Under the pieces are notes generated by a model. It did no database searches. It was not told the origin of the DNA and worked only from the letters and a program-made list of their open reading frames with translations. The position numbers and the translations under genes are program-made. DNA of 64,000 nucleotides from Dysidea avara (lineage: Eukaryota > Porifera > Demospongiae > Dictyoceratida > Dysideidae). The DNA is taken from positions 772,501 through 836,500 of the forward strand of contig NC_089280.1 of the NCBI RefSeq assembly GCF_963678975.1. The letters are read 5' to 3'. Shown here in pieces: positions 31,458-44,850 of this stretch (positions are counted from its first letter, which is position 1; each line of letters begins with the position of its first letter).

Positions 31458-32566
31458 ATCACATGCTTTTAGCATCTGTCTAGTTAAACTATACAGCACG
31501 ATACAGGCGACAGGCGGCCCAGTCTCTCGCCCAGTCTAGTTCAACTGAAATACCGCGTGTTGAAGTATCACATCACGTGATGGAGTGACGGAGGCAAACC
31601 ACCTCCGGCTGCCGGGGCTCTAGAAACACCGAAAAATAAAAATTTCGTGGATTTGCAAACACTATGGAGGTCTAAATATTTCAAGGCTAAAATTTTCGCT
31701 GATGACCCCCAAAATCGCGAAATCAGCGAAAATTTCCCCTCTCGAAATATTTAGGCTACCTGTATGTATTAAATGGTCAGAATTTCCACCCGGTTCTCGC
31801 ATTGCCACCATGATTGTTAAACCAGGCGCACGCCTACAGCCGGCCGAAGGCCGGCTGTGGGCGTGCGCCTGGTTTACTGTAATTGTTTCCGTAAAAGTGT
31901 GTGTGTGTGTGTGTACCTATCTATCTACCTATGTACCTATGTACCTATGTTTGTCCGTACGCACCCACGTGAGCAAAATCGTTTAATAACGGTGAAAACA
32001 GCTTTTACGTAAGAAGTAAAAGTGAAATGAAGTCTGTATTAAACTTCTGCACAGGTGAACTTTGCTCTGAGGTGGTTTCTTTTCGGCGGACTGAAATACG
32101 GGTGTGGTGACTTTCCTCAGACTACCTTCCCCTTGAGGTTTTCAGGCATTTAGCAACTGAAAAACAACGGTGCAGGCCTCGTACACTGCCAGGAATAGCC
32201 TATCGCTTCGAGTTGAAAGGGGGCGTATCCCTTACGTACGCGAACGAAAATGAAGAGCAGCTTTGAGGCTTTGTCGAGAGAATTTGTGGGAAAAAACACA
32301 TTAGTCACACTATAAAACAGTTTAGAAGATAGTTTTGTGCGTAATATGTTGGTAAAAGTGGTTTATTTAACAAACGCTTCCTTAGCAGTGCATAGCAACG
32401 TAATTGAATGAATTACGAATATTTCATGAATTACGAGAAATAGCTAAATTATATTATTGCACAACCCAAACTACCATATTGTAAAGTAGTAATACATAGT
32501 TGGTTAATTCATAGTAGTATATAATACTGTCTATAGTTATTCCAGATGAGTTAGCTAGCTGCATGG
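31458..32566. other. no gene recognised
   Basis: Outside the hairpin there is a short GT tract and ctatctacctatgtac-type simple repeat (31895-31945). Nothing else is supported. Confidence 0.3.
31818..31876. repeat. 59-bp perfect GC-rich hairpin
   Basis: taaaccaggcgcacgcc...ggccgaaggcc...ggcgtgcgcctggttta is a perfect palindrome apart from one base (tac/gtg) and the 3-nt loop. Partial matches to the gcgcctggttt end occur at 32568 and 48856. Probably a minimal MITE. Confidence 0.75.
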
Positions 32567-32680
32567 CGCCTGGTTTTTAGAAGTAGCACAACATCAACTT
32601 GTTATCCAGGTACTTACCCAATAGTTGTTAACCGTAGTCACCAGATTCTACCTGAGTTACTGTTAACATGTTTTAGGTAA
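32567..32680 (+). repeat. dispersed repeat split at its other copy
   Basis: The reverse complement matches 47413-47492 (gttaacagtaactcaggta...ggataacaa) and then 48838-48866 (tgatgttgtgctacttctaa). The other copy is therefore split by about 1.35 kb of inserted sequence. Confidence 0.65.
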
Positions 32681-35600
32681 TTTGGAATCACAAATCCTTT
32701 AGAAATAGGAACATTCTTATGGGAATGCGTACCGGAGGCCGGCGAATAGACTGAGGCTAGCGAGTAGGTCGAGGCCAGGAATCTGGAGAGTTTTTAGGTA
32801 CAATTTGTTGTTTACACGCACTTCTGTTTTGGCATATATATAACTAGCGCTTTTTGTGACAGGAATGGGGGAACACAAGTTTAATATGGCTATGCCAGGC
32901 ACTGTCACAGTTATCACCATGATGCTTGTTCTCAGTGCCATAGACCATTTGCTAGATAGGGTCTTACAGCACAACCATAGCTACTTGGTCCCCTTCAACA
33001 CTGCAAATTGTCTGGTTAGACAACTTATCTGTGGTATGCATATCAAAACTTGTGTAAGATATTCCGGATTTCCGAATGGGTTACGCCCGTTTCGTATAAA
33101 ATAACACTGTCCTCTAAACAAGGTGCCATAACTTCCGCGTACTTTGGCTGATGGACACGAAGTTTGGTTTATCAAATTCCTAGATGAAAGGCAATTCGAT
33201 TCATGTGTAAGTTCTTTGTATAGTAACGAAGGGGAAGCTAGAAAGGAGCCTTGTACCGCAAAATTTACGTGTTCAGAATGCCCGTAAAAACACGTGTTTT
33301 TAAACATATTTCTATAACCTAACCTGTTCAACAATTTGTACGATCGGAGTCTTATTAAGCATCCTTCGCTGCGTAGAATGATACCAAATTTAGCGAATTT
33401 GGTTGAGGATAACAACTTGTAAATTGGGATTTTCCCAGCGAGATAATTTAATTTTCCAATAAGTTAATGTATGGAGCACGTATTATGTCATCATTAGCAA
33501 TAAATAACTGTCGCTATGGCGACATTTTCCCATTTGTACGGTTGGAATTGGATAGAGAAATTCAAGGGCTTTCTTTTATTGTATGGTGTGCTGTAGAAAT
33601 GTTGTGAGTTAAAGGTTGTAAATTAGTGTTTTTGTGTGTAGAGTAAAATACATGTATTTTAAAAAATGACAAGGAATGATGAGATTTTATGATCAGCCTG
33701 TTTTACCAAGTTGAGGTTTCAAAAAGGATATTAAACAGATTTTAGATTTATTTAATGCATAATTCTTAATTTTTAAAAGTTTAACCCAGTGTTTGAAAAC
33801 TTTTAATGTTGACCACCTGAAAATGCTTGATTTGACAAATCCCATACATATGTTTTGATATGGCCTAACAGATCCCTCTGCCATAAGTAGTCCCCGGTGC
33901 GGTGCATTCGATGGAACAAAACTGCTGCTTGCTCATTTGCTGCTACCACCTTTGAATCTTGTATGGTCCAAGCAGACTACTTGAGTAGCAGTTAGTCTGG
34001 TCAGATCACTTACCACTTACAGTGTGACAGAGCCAATATTAGAATTGATGATAAAATAATTGGTTCCTTTACCTGGATAGAGCCTATGAATGTACTAGTT
34101 TTAAATCGTGGGTATGTATATGAACTTCATTTGATAAGCTGTAAACTCTCGATGAGTTTTGCCCGTCCCTGTTAATTGTTTTTATGAGCTATAGGATGAA
34201 ATATTCTACTGAAAAAGCACATAGCAAGTCTATGATTAAATGTTGACGCTGTTACCTTAACTATGTACAAGAGTAGATATTAAAATGCTGAATATTTTTG
34301 GAGTCTCACACTGTCCATATACTCAGAACACAAATCACAACCATCAATCCATCATACAATTTACCGATTCTCATTTTATTCATAGCACTGAAATCAAGCC
34401 CTGTAAAATGTAAAACCTAGGGTAATATGAAATATGACTTGGGTATGATTGGTTACTGGAAGAATTAAAGTGAATTAGAAAATTTATGCTCAGCTTCTTA
34501 GCTTTGATGCTTATTGAGGTTACTAAATGCAACCTCTGTGGTCTAGTTGTGGTTGTTCACTACATTTATCCAATGAAAATCAACAAAGCCATAAACAAGA
34601 TAGCCTAGCTGTTTGTTTAAATTCTGGACAAGAAACTCATGCTGATGCACTGATGCCATGCTGACTATCAAGACTCGAAGGCAGCCGCAGATAGCTGCTT
34701 TTTTTTACTTTTTCTTTTTCTCATTCACTCGGTAGGAAATTATTCTTACTGTTAGCTTATTATTTCTACACAAGACAGACATCATTGTCATTGATGCACT
34801 AGATGCAATCAGTTTCTTTTGCTCACTTTACCTCCTTTATTCAGCAGGGAAATAGCCTTACCGTTTGCTTACTTTCTGCCACTGCCTACTAAGCTCTGAT
34901 CTGTCACTATCAACTGGTACATCAGGCAAATATCAATATAGCAGCCACAGTTTTTCCACTTACTTTTGCTCTTTCTGTATCCACTTTGCTCAGGAAAATT
35001 TTCTAGAGCTAGCGAACATCAGTTTCTATGCCATTTAGCCGCTCAGACAATGTGGGCTTGGCTACCCATGATTAATTACCCCCAGCCTGTGGCCTTGGCA
35101 GTTAATTTGTGGGTAACTTTTGCCCACATCATCCAGCAAATAAGGTTCTATTGTAAAGTGAATTACAGTGGTGAGACAAATACTTTTAATATGCACTTAT
35201 TTTGTAGCCTCACCATCTGTTAACCTTGAACATGGTGCATGGGATTACAAGCTATACATAGCAGGAATCATTGCTATGACAGTGCTCGAGCTCAACAAGG
35301 GGATCATCACCTAAACTGCAAATTTAGTATCTACCTTAGTCATGCTAGTTTATTTGTTGTTATATACCATACTGAATTGTACTGTACTGTATACCTACAA
35401 CTATAATTATACCATACTGTATGTACCATATTGTTTGGTCACAAAAAATACTTTAAAATAATATTGTTAACTTGCCATTTGCTTCCCAAATGTTGATGCA
35501 TAAAGACTGCAGATGTAAGATGAGAAACCGTCTGGGGGAGTGATGATGTGATACAACTGATGTGTGTACATATGCTTTTATGTGAGTATTAATAGACTCT

Positions 35601-37535
35601 TATTTTGCACCCATGCACACTCTTATACTAGGCCAGCTTATTAGTCCTGTTTTTTACTACCAATTCCTAGGGTTATGTAGAATGTGATTATGGCATTTGG
35701 TTAGGGTTCAAAATAGGTTATGTGTTGTGGGTACAGTAATGAAAGATTTTTCACCACTACAAGAAAGAGAGCGTGATGTAGAGCAGTTGCTTTATCCCTG
35801 GCCAGCTAACTCCATGCATCATTACTGTAACATGAGTTTTACATGAATGTGAAGTGCATGTATCATGGAGCATGGATGTTACAGTGAGGGGGACATGCAT
35901 GTACCATGGATACAGGGACCGAATTCCATTGCCATGCATGTACCATGCATAGTACATGCACATTGGCATGCTGTGTGTAGATTCCCACATTGAAAACCAA
36001 CAATTGCATGGTTGTTAGAACTGTGAGAAATAGTTATATAACTCCTGTTTGTATGACAGTTCTACACACTGTGATAGTCTGTAATACTTTACATAGCAGC
36101 CGGGGTGCATGGAAAGCATTAGATATAGCAGTAATATAATAATATAGAGACCTCTCACTTATAGAACAACAAAAACAGTACATGTGGCCATGAGCACATT
36201 AATTTTGCTGCATAGCTACTTTCAAATTTATATGAGCCATAAACTTTTCATGTCATTACAATAATATTTTCAGCCGCCTAAGCTATGTATTATATATTAA
36301 TGGGCACTCCAATAAGTAGCTAGCGGTACATGTATGTTTTATTACATAATATTGTATTATGTGATCATGATGGCTCCATAAAGTTTTTCTGGTTGCCTGC
36401 CACTTCTTAATTGGTGGACCTCTCTCACTGCTGCCATACTCAGGCCTGTTACTTGTAAATAGTATAATGAATTTTTATAACCTAAAATAATCATGCTATT
36501 AAATTTTGTGTGTATGAGCGGCAATGTCTGTCTAGTGGTTGTGTTTTGTATTGTGTTTATTGGTGTGCTGTGTGTGTGATATGGTAGGGAAGAATGGCAA
36601 TTGCGTGTTACTGTATGCAGGAGAAAAATACAAATCAATCTCTTTAGATATTCTTCCACACACAAACTAAACTTATACTATTGTTCAAGCATTCATTATA
36701 ATTACAAACTACCCTCTACACAGTACTGGTATTTGTTTGAAAGTTAGACATGATCAGTCACGAACTACGTGTACAAATAGGTATTTAGAAATTTCACAAT
36801 GATATGGTATACAAGGACATGAACAGAAAGCCTCTATGCTAATTCAGTCAGATATATCCTCAGTCATATACATACTAGCTACTAATTGTACTAAGCAACT
36901 GTTCAAAACAAGCAGTATTACTATTCAGAGTGCTATATTGTTAACAAAATACAAGAACACTTGCTGTTTGTGTTTGGCCATTGCAAACTGTATAAAGTAG
37001 CTGTGTGTCATGATCAGCTTGTGCAGTGCATAATCTCATGGGTCATAATAAAATGTGGTGATTTGTAACGCATATATATTTTCCCTGAATGTACCAAATG
37101 AATATGGACATGGAATGGCTTATGCCATTTCAAACTAACCCCCACACATACTACATACATGCGTAACGACATTAGTATCATGCACTTAAAAAAAACTCAA
37201 TAAAATACATGCATCGTGATGTCATAAAATTCGCATACAGTATACATGTAAAGGATTCTATAAATGTCCTTGCAGTTATTCTTTGTAGCAGTTACTGTAA
37301 CATGAACCATCCTCTTCTGTGTAGAGAAATACATTGTATGTAGCAGCATACTAAACTTTGCAGAACATCCTAGCTACCAGAGCCAGGAGGTGATTGTCAG
37401 AACCCTTAGTAACACAACATGGGTCTGTATAAAAACGAAAAAGGCATGTGATTTTTTAATTAAACATTATGTCCCCACAATCATAATATTCTAATCAGAA
37501 CGAGGTATGTGTACCTATGCACTATTATCAGAAAC
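32681..37535. other. long stretch with nothing recognised
   Basis: I found no domain, no credible multi-exon pattern and no element ends. The 144-codon minus open frame at 32981-33415 lacks a family match and splice support. Microsatellite content is low. Old diverged repeats may be present but cannot be shown from this copy alone. Confidence 0.3.
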
Positions 37536-37895
37536 TTAGTTAGTAGTGTACCTAGTAACCATTACCTATAGTTAGTAGTGTACCTAGTAACCATTACCTA
37601 TAGTTAGTAGTGTACCTAGTAACCACTACCTATAGTTAGTAGTGTACCTAGTAACCACTACCTATAGTTAGTAGTGTACCTAGTAACCACTACCTATAGT
37701 TAGTAGTGTACCTAGTAACCACTACCTATAGTTAGTAGTGTACCTAGTAACCACTACCTATAGTTAGTAGTGTACCTAGTAACCACTACCTATAGTTAGT
37801 AGTGTACCTAGTAACCACTACCTATAGTTAGTAGTGTACCTAGTAACCACTACCTATAGTTAGTAGTGTACCTAGTAACCACTACCTATAGTTAG
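37536..37895. repeat. 32-bp tandem repeat, about eleven copies
   Basis: The unit is agttagtagtgtacctagta plus accactacctat, almost invariant (the first two copies have accatt). No spacers, so not a CRISPR. Confidence 0.95.
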
Positions 37896-37914
37896 CAACC
37901 TTATCATACATATG

Positions 37915-38110
37915 TGAGTGGGTCGGGTCATCCGGATTATCCTGGTCACTTGGGTTACATTTTGTCCAGATCAAGTGGGTCTTGTCCACTTTATTAAATA
38001 TCTGGGTCTGACCCAGATGGGATCACATGTTCATAAATTTACAAGCTCAATTTTATTGATGGAAATACATGTACATACTGAAGAAACTTACATGGAGCCA
38101 CGCCCATCAT
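37915..38110 (+). repeat. dispersed repeat shared with 25.9 kb
   Basis: Second copy of the 25905-26160 repeat. See that entry for the shared blocks. Confidence 0.5.
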
Positions 38111-38226
38111 TTGAGAATTTGTTTAGGTATTTGTCGGGATTATAGATCCATGTCCATTATTTTATTGGGATTGAATGCTGCTGTCTGTGGGCATGCACGG
38201 CATCATTCCCATTTATAGGGATTGAG

Positions 38227-38260
<34 letters not shown>
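38227..38260. repeat. GCT trinucleotide run
   Basis: About eleven uninterrupted GCT triplets. Confidence 0.95.
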
Positions 38261-38261
<1 letters not shown>

Positions 38262-38435
38262 ATACCGTATGCAAGGAAATTTCGACGCAAGTAAAATTTG
38301 ACGAATTTACACTTCAGCAGATATGACGAAATAAACGTTGATGTAGATAAAACTTGTATCTTTAAAGGCGCTTAAGGGCATTTGAATTTGACAAATTAAA
38401 TCGATTCGTCACAATTTTTCTTGCGTATGGTAGGT
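38262..38435. mobile_element. MITE with TACCRTAYGCAAGRAAA ends
   Basis: The left end taccgtatgcaaggaaa and the reverse of the right end taccatacgcaagaaaa are inverted repeats. Inside, aaatttgacgaattt and ttgacaaattaaat are also complementary. About 174 bp, non-coding. Confidence 0.7.
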
Positions 38436-38869
38436 AACTAGTCTGGCATCAAGACAGCCCACTTATGGTCTCTGTAGCTGTTTGTAGACTTACATGTAGA
38501 CACACCCACTTGTCGATTGTTGATAATGGCTGTTACAATACTCATTTCCTGCAGATGACCCTTTCTGTAGCAATAAGACTCACCTTAAGTTAACCCTCAA
38601 TATTGATAAAACGACTTGTACGCAAGTCTTTGCAGCTGCAGCTGGTCCCATCCATATAAACTACTGTTTTAGCTGTTGAGGGTATTGTGCCCAAAATTAA
38701 CCCTTGGGTTATGAATGAACAATATAATGTCTAGTATGATCATAGCTTCTAACAATTAAATCTGTGCAGTGCCATAAATGGCAAGATTGAAGCTTTCCTT
38801 CTATTAAACTTAAACCTGTGTGATATAAGTGAGTAAATCACGAAGGGGAGTGAAACACAGAGGGTAGTA

Positions 38870-38970
38870 CAGGCCTGCCAACTCTCACGGATTTACCGTG
38901 AGTCTCACGGTTTTACTACCCTGCTCAAGGGCAGCAGATCGAATCTCACGGTTTTTGAGAAAAGTCGAGA

Positions 38971-39001
<31 letters not shown>

Positions 39002-39106
39002 GGTCTCAGCATAGCATCTACCAGTTTTTTTTTACTACACACTGCAATACTACAATAAAGGTACAGAAATCTCAAGATTTTTTTACTTTCCAGGTTGGCA
39101 GGCCTG
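38870..39106. mobile_element. MITE with CAGGCCTGCCAAC ends
   Basis: CAGGCCTGCCAAC at the left and GTTGGCAGGCCTG at the right are inverted repeats. GTAGTA occurs directly on both sides (38864-38869 and 39107-39112). The inside carries a repeated CTCACGG motif, gagacc/ggtctc complements and a 30-bp poly-T. It is hAT-like by its CAGG ends, but the duplication is shorter than 8 bp. Confidence 0.65.
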
Positions 39107-40320
39107 GTAGTAGCCGGGATGAAAAGTTTCCAAAAATGGACTTGAGTATGTTAATAAGTTCTCAGCCACCAAGTGAACACCACAAGGTACTCAATATCAC
39201 ATGGGTATTTGTGGATACTGCAGTGGAACTTTTTCATTAAGAACACTGCAGTACCATTATTCTTAGTAAATAACGGTTGACTTTAAAAGATATTGAGCTA
39301 CATTATATATCCCTAGAGAGCAACAATTTGAGAATTCACCATACCTCCAACACATTCACTACTCAGATATGAGACATACTTACCATTCTTGACATTCACT
39401 GGGAAGAGTCCGGCTCTGGTAGCTCCTTCTTTGTCATAGCAACATACTCCTTCAGTGCTTGACAATCATCCCTAGCAACACAACCAAACAACAACACAAT
39501 TAGATGGGTCATGTAACAAGAGATCACCCAATAATACTGAACAACTCAATAAGTGTTTAGCTGTAAACTATCAGCGGAGACATCATCACAATAATATCAT
39601 GAAACATTAGTCAAATAATTCTTCTGTGAAATACAATACATATGACTTGAGACTTGATAAGTTTACAGCATACTTGGATGTGGATACGATGAACCTTTGT
39701 CTGTGTAGTACAATGAAGATTCACTAACTATGCACCCATCACAGTATCACATTAATGAGTCTCAAGTACAAAGAAACCCTAGTTTGAGCAGAACCAGCAC
39801 TGGGACACCTGTGTAACACTAAGGCACTTGAGACTGCACAGAAGTATGGTAACATGCACATAGTTTCATGTAAATAGAGGCTATGGAACCCTACATCCAA
39901 GATCAATTAGGCATTTGCTTCCACAGTTTACACCATGTCTCCAGGTATGTATGCATCTATAGTACAGTATGTATGCACACATACCAGCATTGAAAACATA
40001 AGCTAACCCTCACACCATGCACACTCACACACACACACACACTACAGTGTACTACATATGCTACACACACCTTTCACTGCCTGTCCTGGGATCCTCTTAA
40101 TCCCAGCCCCCATCCCCCACGAGACACATCACGCCCACCTAGCCAAGGAACGCTGAGTAACCTAGATTTACAAGCCTTTTCATTCTGGCTAGGTGGACCT
40201 CATTCATGGTGGGAGGTTGGGCTACGGACAATGACAGGCACCTGAGCTTCTTCAGCCTGTTCCAGATCAGTATGTTGTGTATGCAACGTATGAAGTGTAT
40301 GCATGGGGGTCCCGCACACA
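39107..40320. other. no gene recognised; SINE fragment at 39785-39830
   Basis: Positions 39785-39830 (gcagaaccagcactgggaca) match the SINE body of the 44145 copy. The rest shows no supported feature. Confidence 0.4.
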
Positions 40321-40912
40321 CTCACACACACACAAAGCAAAGTGAAAAGCCTTAAGCTGCCACTATAGTATGTTCACATTGAGCTGAATCCTGAAAAACA
40401 GCTAAAAATTAAATGTCGATTTTTTCTCAACAGAGTTAACATTTCAGCCAATCAGATGATTATTGGCAACAGCAAAGGTGTCAATAACAGATATGTATGG
40501 TTTGGCTCCATTACAAGTTCGGGAAAGGGCTGTAATGGACACTGTATTTGTATGGCTTCCCCATAGGAAATGTATTGTGAAATTTTGATTGGCCGTAAAT
40601 ATTATATCAAACATTTGAACAAAAAGATTTTGAAATATTTTTAGCGGGTCAAGCAGTACTACAAATGAGCCAAATTTCAAGATCGTGAGTAATTGCATCC
40701 ATGAGTTATTAAATGTTTTTGAGGATTCAGCTCAACGTGAACATACTATAGTGCAGTAACACCTACATGAGTCATCACTGGCAAATCCTCCTGGGGCAGG
40801 ACTAGTAACCCGCATGGGGCTGTAGCATGTCTCACGGGTGAAGGTGTGGGTACTCAAAGTCCCACCTGAACTTTCACCCATTGTGTGAGACATGGACTGT
40901 TGGCATTTATTT
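40321..40912 (-). mobile_element. SINE 3' region interrupted by a MITE
   Basis: The reverse strand shows the SINE 3' end (ctttgctttgtgtgtgtgtg) and body blocks (ggcaaatcctcctggggcag, ggactagtaacccgcatggg on the plus strand). It is split by the MITE at 40370-40744. Confidence 0.65.
40370..40744. mobile_element. MITE, 375 bp, 8-bp target duplication
   Basis: The ends ATGTTCACRTTGAGCTGAAT and its complement form about 31-bp inverted repeats with two mismatches. ACTATAGT flanks both sides (40362-40369 and 40745-40752). An 8-bp duplication fits the hAT superfamily. The duplicated target is itself palindromic. Confidence 0.85.
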
Positions 40913-40926
40913 CCCATATATACATA

Positions 40927-41449
40927 CAGTGTTGGGCAAGTTACTTTGTAAAAGTAACTAGTTACATATTACATATTACTTGCAACTGAACTATTTAGTT
41001 ACAGTTACATATTACCCATAAAATAAAGTAACTGTAATAATATTACATATTATATTACTTTGTGTCCACAGCCTTAAGTTGTTACTTGTGAAACTACCAC
41101 GTTATCACGTGACATGATTGCATTGTTGGACAATATGCAAATCTTGGTTATAAGTAAGAAGCTGGTGAATAAGCTTCATTCAGTAAGCCTCGTTACTTCG
41201 TTGTGGCTAGGCATTACTCAGAGGATAACTAACGAGATTAGTAACTTCGTTACTTGTAGTAATAATATTACGTAATATTAGACTCGTTACAGTAACTATA
41301 TTACTTAGGTAACGCGTTACATTTGTAAGTAAAGTAACTTGCGTTATATTACCTGTTTTTATAGCGTATTTCGTTATATTACTTTGTTACCACAAAAGTA
41401 ATAATATTACGTAACGCGTTACATAAGTAACGCGTTACTCCCAACACTG
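40927..41449. mobile_element. hAT-type MITE with CAGTGTTGGG ends
   Basis: It starts CAGTGTTGGGCAAGTTACTT and ends GTAACGCGTTACTCCCAACA plus CTG. TATACATA is duplicated exactly (40919-40926 and 41450-41457). The interior is rich in GTTAC/GTAAC repeats. CAGTGTTGGG...GTTAC ends are widespread in animal genomes. A degenerate copy lies at 49660-49790. Confidence 0.9.
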
Positions 41450-41452
41450 TAT

Positions 41453-41570
41453 ACATACATACATACATACGTATGTCGTGTACATGTGTATGTACAGTAT
41501 GCACATACGTACATACATATACATACATACGTACGTACATACATGCATACATACATACATACATAACAGT
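41453..41570. repeat. (ACAT)n microsatellite
   Basis: Interrupted acat/acgt tetranucleotide run directly right of the MITE. A CA tract follows at 41651-41704. Confidence 0.9.
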
Positions 41571-42529
41571 GAAACCTATGGACACCTTGGGACCAATCAA
41601 TAGTGTCCTGATTATCAAGTGTCCTGATTAACAGGTTTCTCTCTCTGTCTTACACACACACACACATGCAAGTACGCACACACTCACACGCACACACACA
41701 CACAAAGCTGAGAGTATACATAATATATGCATATGTCTCTATATTCAATATATCAACAATAGTTGCATGCTTCTAGGAACACCTGGCTTTTTGACTGATA
41801 AACATTCATGGTTAAAAAGTTGTGGAGGAACAAGATGTTACAAAACCTTTAAAGGTTCTGAAGCTTCTGGTTTTGTCCCAGATACTACTTTATGCCTTCA
41901 GAACAAAATCATTGTTAGTTGTTGGTTTAACTAATGACATAAAGGTGCTTATATGAGCATGCACGGTAATGGTTGCCATGGCTCTAGTATTATTATCAGA
42001 TGCTTTGTCAACACAACTGCATAAAAAGCCATTGAAAAATAAATGATTTGAGTAGCAATGTGGGATCTACAAGTTCCCTTATAGCATTGCTACACGCTTT
42101 CAGACTTTTAATTCTTCAGATTCCATACACTATTATACATTGTAAACATCACTGATGATGGATAATATGGTCACCATGGTTATATGTATATCTTACATCG
42201 CTATGTCCAATGTATAAAGCTAACCATTCAGCTACATTACATTGCCAAATGCTTGTCATATCATTACTCATGGTGGGATGATTCAATCTTTATGTATCAA
42301 TATGGAGGATTACATAAATATGTAGAAACTGGCGAGTTTTGAAAAACCTGTCTACCTGTATGTATACGAATAATAGTAAAATGGCTAACACTTTCGTCTA
42401 ACCACACACTGTAGTAGGTTAACTGGTCATAAAGGCTATCCCATACATTTGTCCCATCATTGCAGCACACACTACAATAAATCTTGTAAACACGGAACAT
42501 GTACAAGTAATGATACCTACAAAATATAC
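41571..42529. other. no gene; transposon-end fragment at 41575
   Basis: cagtgaaacctatggacacc with ttgggacc at 41575-41605 resembles the end at 17502. Otherwise nothing is supported. Confidence 0.35.
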
Positions 42530-42740
42530 ACGCAGCACATTCTCAGGTATGAATGACATGCCCTCCAAGAAATTCTTGTGTATTCTCAGTAACCTGAGAA
42601 TGACAGCCCATCCAGGAAATTTTGTGTTTTAGACATTTTAGATTAATCCTAGTGCATGCTCAGGTACCTGAGAATGACAAGCTCATTCAGTGTATTTTAG
42701 AGTCTCTTAGATTGGTTCTAGTGTATTCTCAGGTTATTAC
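42530..42740. repeat. palindrome-containing tandem repeat
   Basis: About 2.5 units of roughly 85-95 bp, each with cattctcagg...cctgagaatg, a short palindrome, followed by acagcccatccaggaaatt-like sequence. Confidence 0.65.
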
Positions 42741-42904
42741 TGTTCCTGAAGCATTTTCATTTAAACTATTGCTTAAAATTTAAAGGGACCAAGGATTTGT
42801 CAATAGGTGAGGGTTCTCCTTCCCCTAAATGAATGAGTGTCCCCCTTTCTCTAAATGAAACCCTGACCTGGACCCACTATGCAAGATACCGGGACACAAA
42901 AACT

Positions 42905-43075
42905 CACACACACACAAAGCAAATAAGCCAAAGCCTTTAGCGTGGTCATGCATGCCTTCCCAGTGAACCAGCACTGGGACACTAATTTGCTACTCAGGTG
43001 CTATGAGGAGGCTGTCCCATGACTCACAGGTGAAGAGTCCCACCTGAATCTCAGCCTTATTGTGAGTCATTATTT
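42905..43075 (-). mobile_element. SINE 3' region, minus strand
   Basis: On the plus strand cacaaagcaaataagccaaag starts the 3' end and ccagcactgggacactaatt, gctactcaggtgctatgagg are body blocks shared with 44145-44300. Confidence 0.65.
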
Positions 43076-43079
43076 GCTT

Positions 43080-43525
43080 AAAACGGTCGGACAGTCTACT
43101 CGGAACCAACAAGAAGGCTACCAAAAACAAGTAAGCATAGCAGAGAGTTAGAATCTTGACATCGCAACCCCCAGACCAGCTGGTGAGTTGATTCCAAGCA
43201 ACTTGTCATTTAGTCAAACTTAGTCAAGTCCCTAAGGAGCCACCTAGCCTGGGATCTGGATAGAGGTGGTGGAGGTACTACCCAGACTAGTGATGTAACT
43301 GTCTTCCCGCACAGCTCTAAACGCAGCAAGAATTCCACTGTGTGGCTCCTTAGGCACTTGACTAAATTACATGTTGCTTGGGATCAAGTCACCAGCTAGT
43401 CTGTATTCAACAGTGTTGTGATGTCAAGATTCTGACTCCCTGTTATATATACATGTATTTAGTAGCCTCTTGTTGATCCCAAGTAGTAATATATGCATCA
43501 AACGTCCGACTGTTTTTTCCGCAGC
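43080..43525. mobile_element. foldback MITE
   Basis: The left half (acggtcggacagt, accaacaagaaggctacc, gaatcttgacatcgcaa, caagtccctaaggagccac) is mirrored by the right half (gtggctccttaggcacttg, tgatgtcaagattctgact, agtagcctcttgttga, aacgtccgactgtt). The centre is near 43290. About 15-20% arm divergence. Confidence 0.7.
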
Positions 43526-44144
43526 ATACTTTAATTTATATTTATAATAAACATTCAATGGAGATAAGATTTCTCAAGCAAATGCAGAATTCAATATGAT
43601 CCATGTATGAGTTTACTTTGCATTTATATACTGAGTATTTGCTCAGAAGTCAAATTAGTTTTTAGTTGTCTTTGAGTAGGTCTGTTAGATTAAGCCCCAC
43701 TGCTCCAAATGTGTATATCACCATTTAATGTTGGAAACTGCATGAATGTTTGCATTCTGGCAGCTCTAACACACACGCGCGCACGCACACATTATACTAC
43801 ACCCATACAGATCCATATGTAATAGGATAAATAATATTATTTGTGTATACGTGTTTATGTATCTGGTGATCTGCATGTGAGCTCCCTCTCTCACATACAT
43901 ATAACAAATTGTACGCTATCACAACCAATGCAATGTACAATTGGTACCATCTTTACATTAATGGTATAGGGGCATTTATTCGATGCAATTTTTGTCTCAG
44001 CTGTGCATTCAAGAAGTCTAGCCAGACCATATGAGATTGCAGCAGTTGGTCTGCCTTAATGTTACAGGTCCCCACCCGATAATCAGAGACAAGGATATAC
44101 ATAGGAAAATAACCCATGGCATATTCACATCAGAAGTAACTAAA
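43526..44144. other. no gene recognised
   Basis: A short CA/GC-rich run at 43770-43790. Nothing else is supported. Confidence 0.3.
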
Positions 44145-44300
44145 TGGGCAAAAGCAAAGCAAAGCCTTTGGCTGCCGCTAGCACAGTCATGCCTACCAAC
44201 TGAACCAGCACTGGGACACTTGTGCGTTACTCAGGTACTATGAGTTAATGCCAGCAAATCGTCCTGGGGGGAAAACTAGTGAGCCCCAGGAGGTTGCTGT
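44145..44300 (-). mobile_element. SINE 3' region, minus strand
   Basis: The complement ends ggctttgctttgcttttgcc. On the plus strand, gaaccagcactgggacactt and ggtactatgagttaatgcca match the other SINE copies. Confidence 0.65.
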
Positions 44301-44850
44301 TTCTGTTCCTATTACATTGAATATTGCTACTAATTGCTATATGCCAGTATAGCTGCAACAAGTATTATAGAGTCAATCACTACCTAGGGGCTTAATGAGT
44401 ATCATCACCAGGGCTAACTGCACTTTAGATTAGACAGACTGAAGTGCAGTAACAAAGGCTGAGGTTCTGATTGTCTTTGGCTATGCCACTCAAAAGCAGT
44501 AGTAGCAGCAAGCAAGCAGCAGTGACAAAAATCTCCATTTCCTAGTTGTTCACGGGATGGTCACTACCCTTCAGTGGCTCATAAGTTCCTGTCACTGCCA
44601 ATGGCAGAACCAGCAACCATCAAATCAAACAATGGGAAGATTAAAGGAGAGATAATCAAGTACCTTAAAAACCAGATGATTTTCTTCCCAAAAACCATTT
44701 GTGTCTGAAGCAATTTACCCCAACAAATCACTCGTCTTCTGACCACTTGTTACATCACTTTTGATAGTCATGACTGAAACCCTATTGTCAGAAGATCAAG
44801 CTACATTTAGGTCAATTAAAAAAAAAGATTGTGGTTACAGATGGTTCTAT
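44301..44850. other. no gene recognised
   Basis: No supported feature. Confidence 0.3.

Noticed and set aside
32981..33415. 144-codon minus open frame
   Set aside because: No recognisable domain, no splice context and unusual composition. Likely chance.
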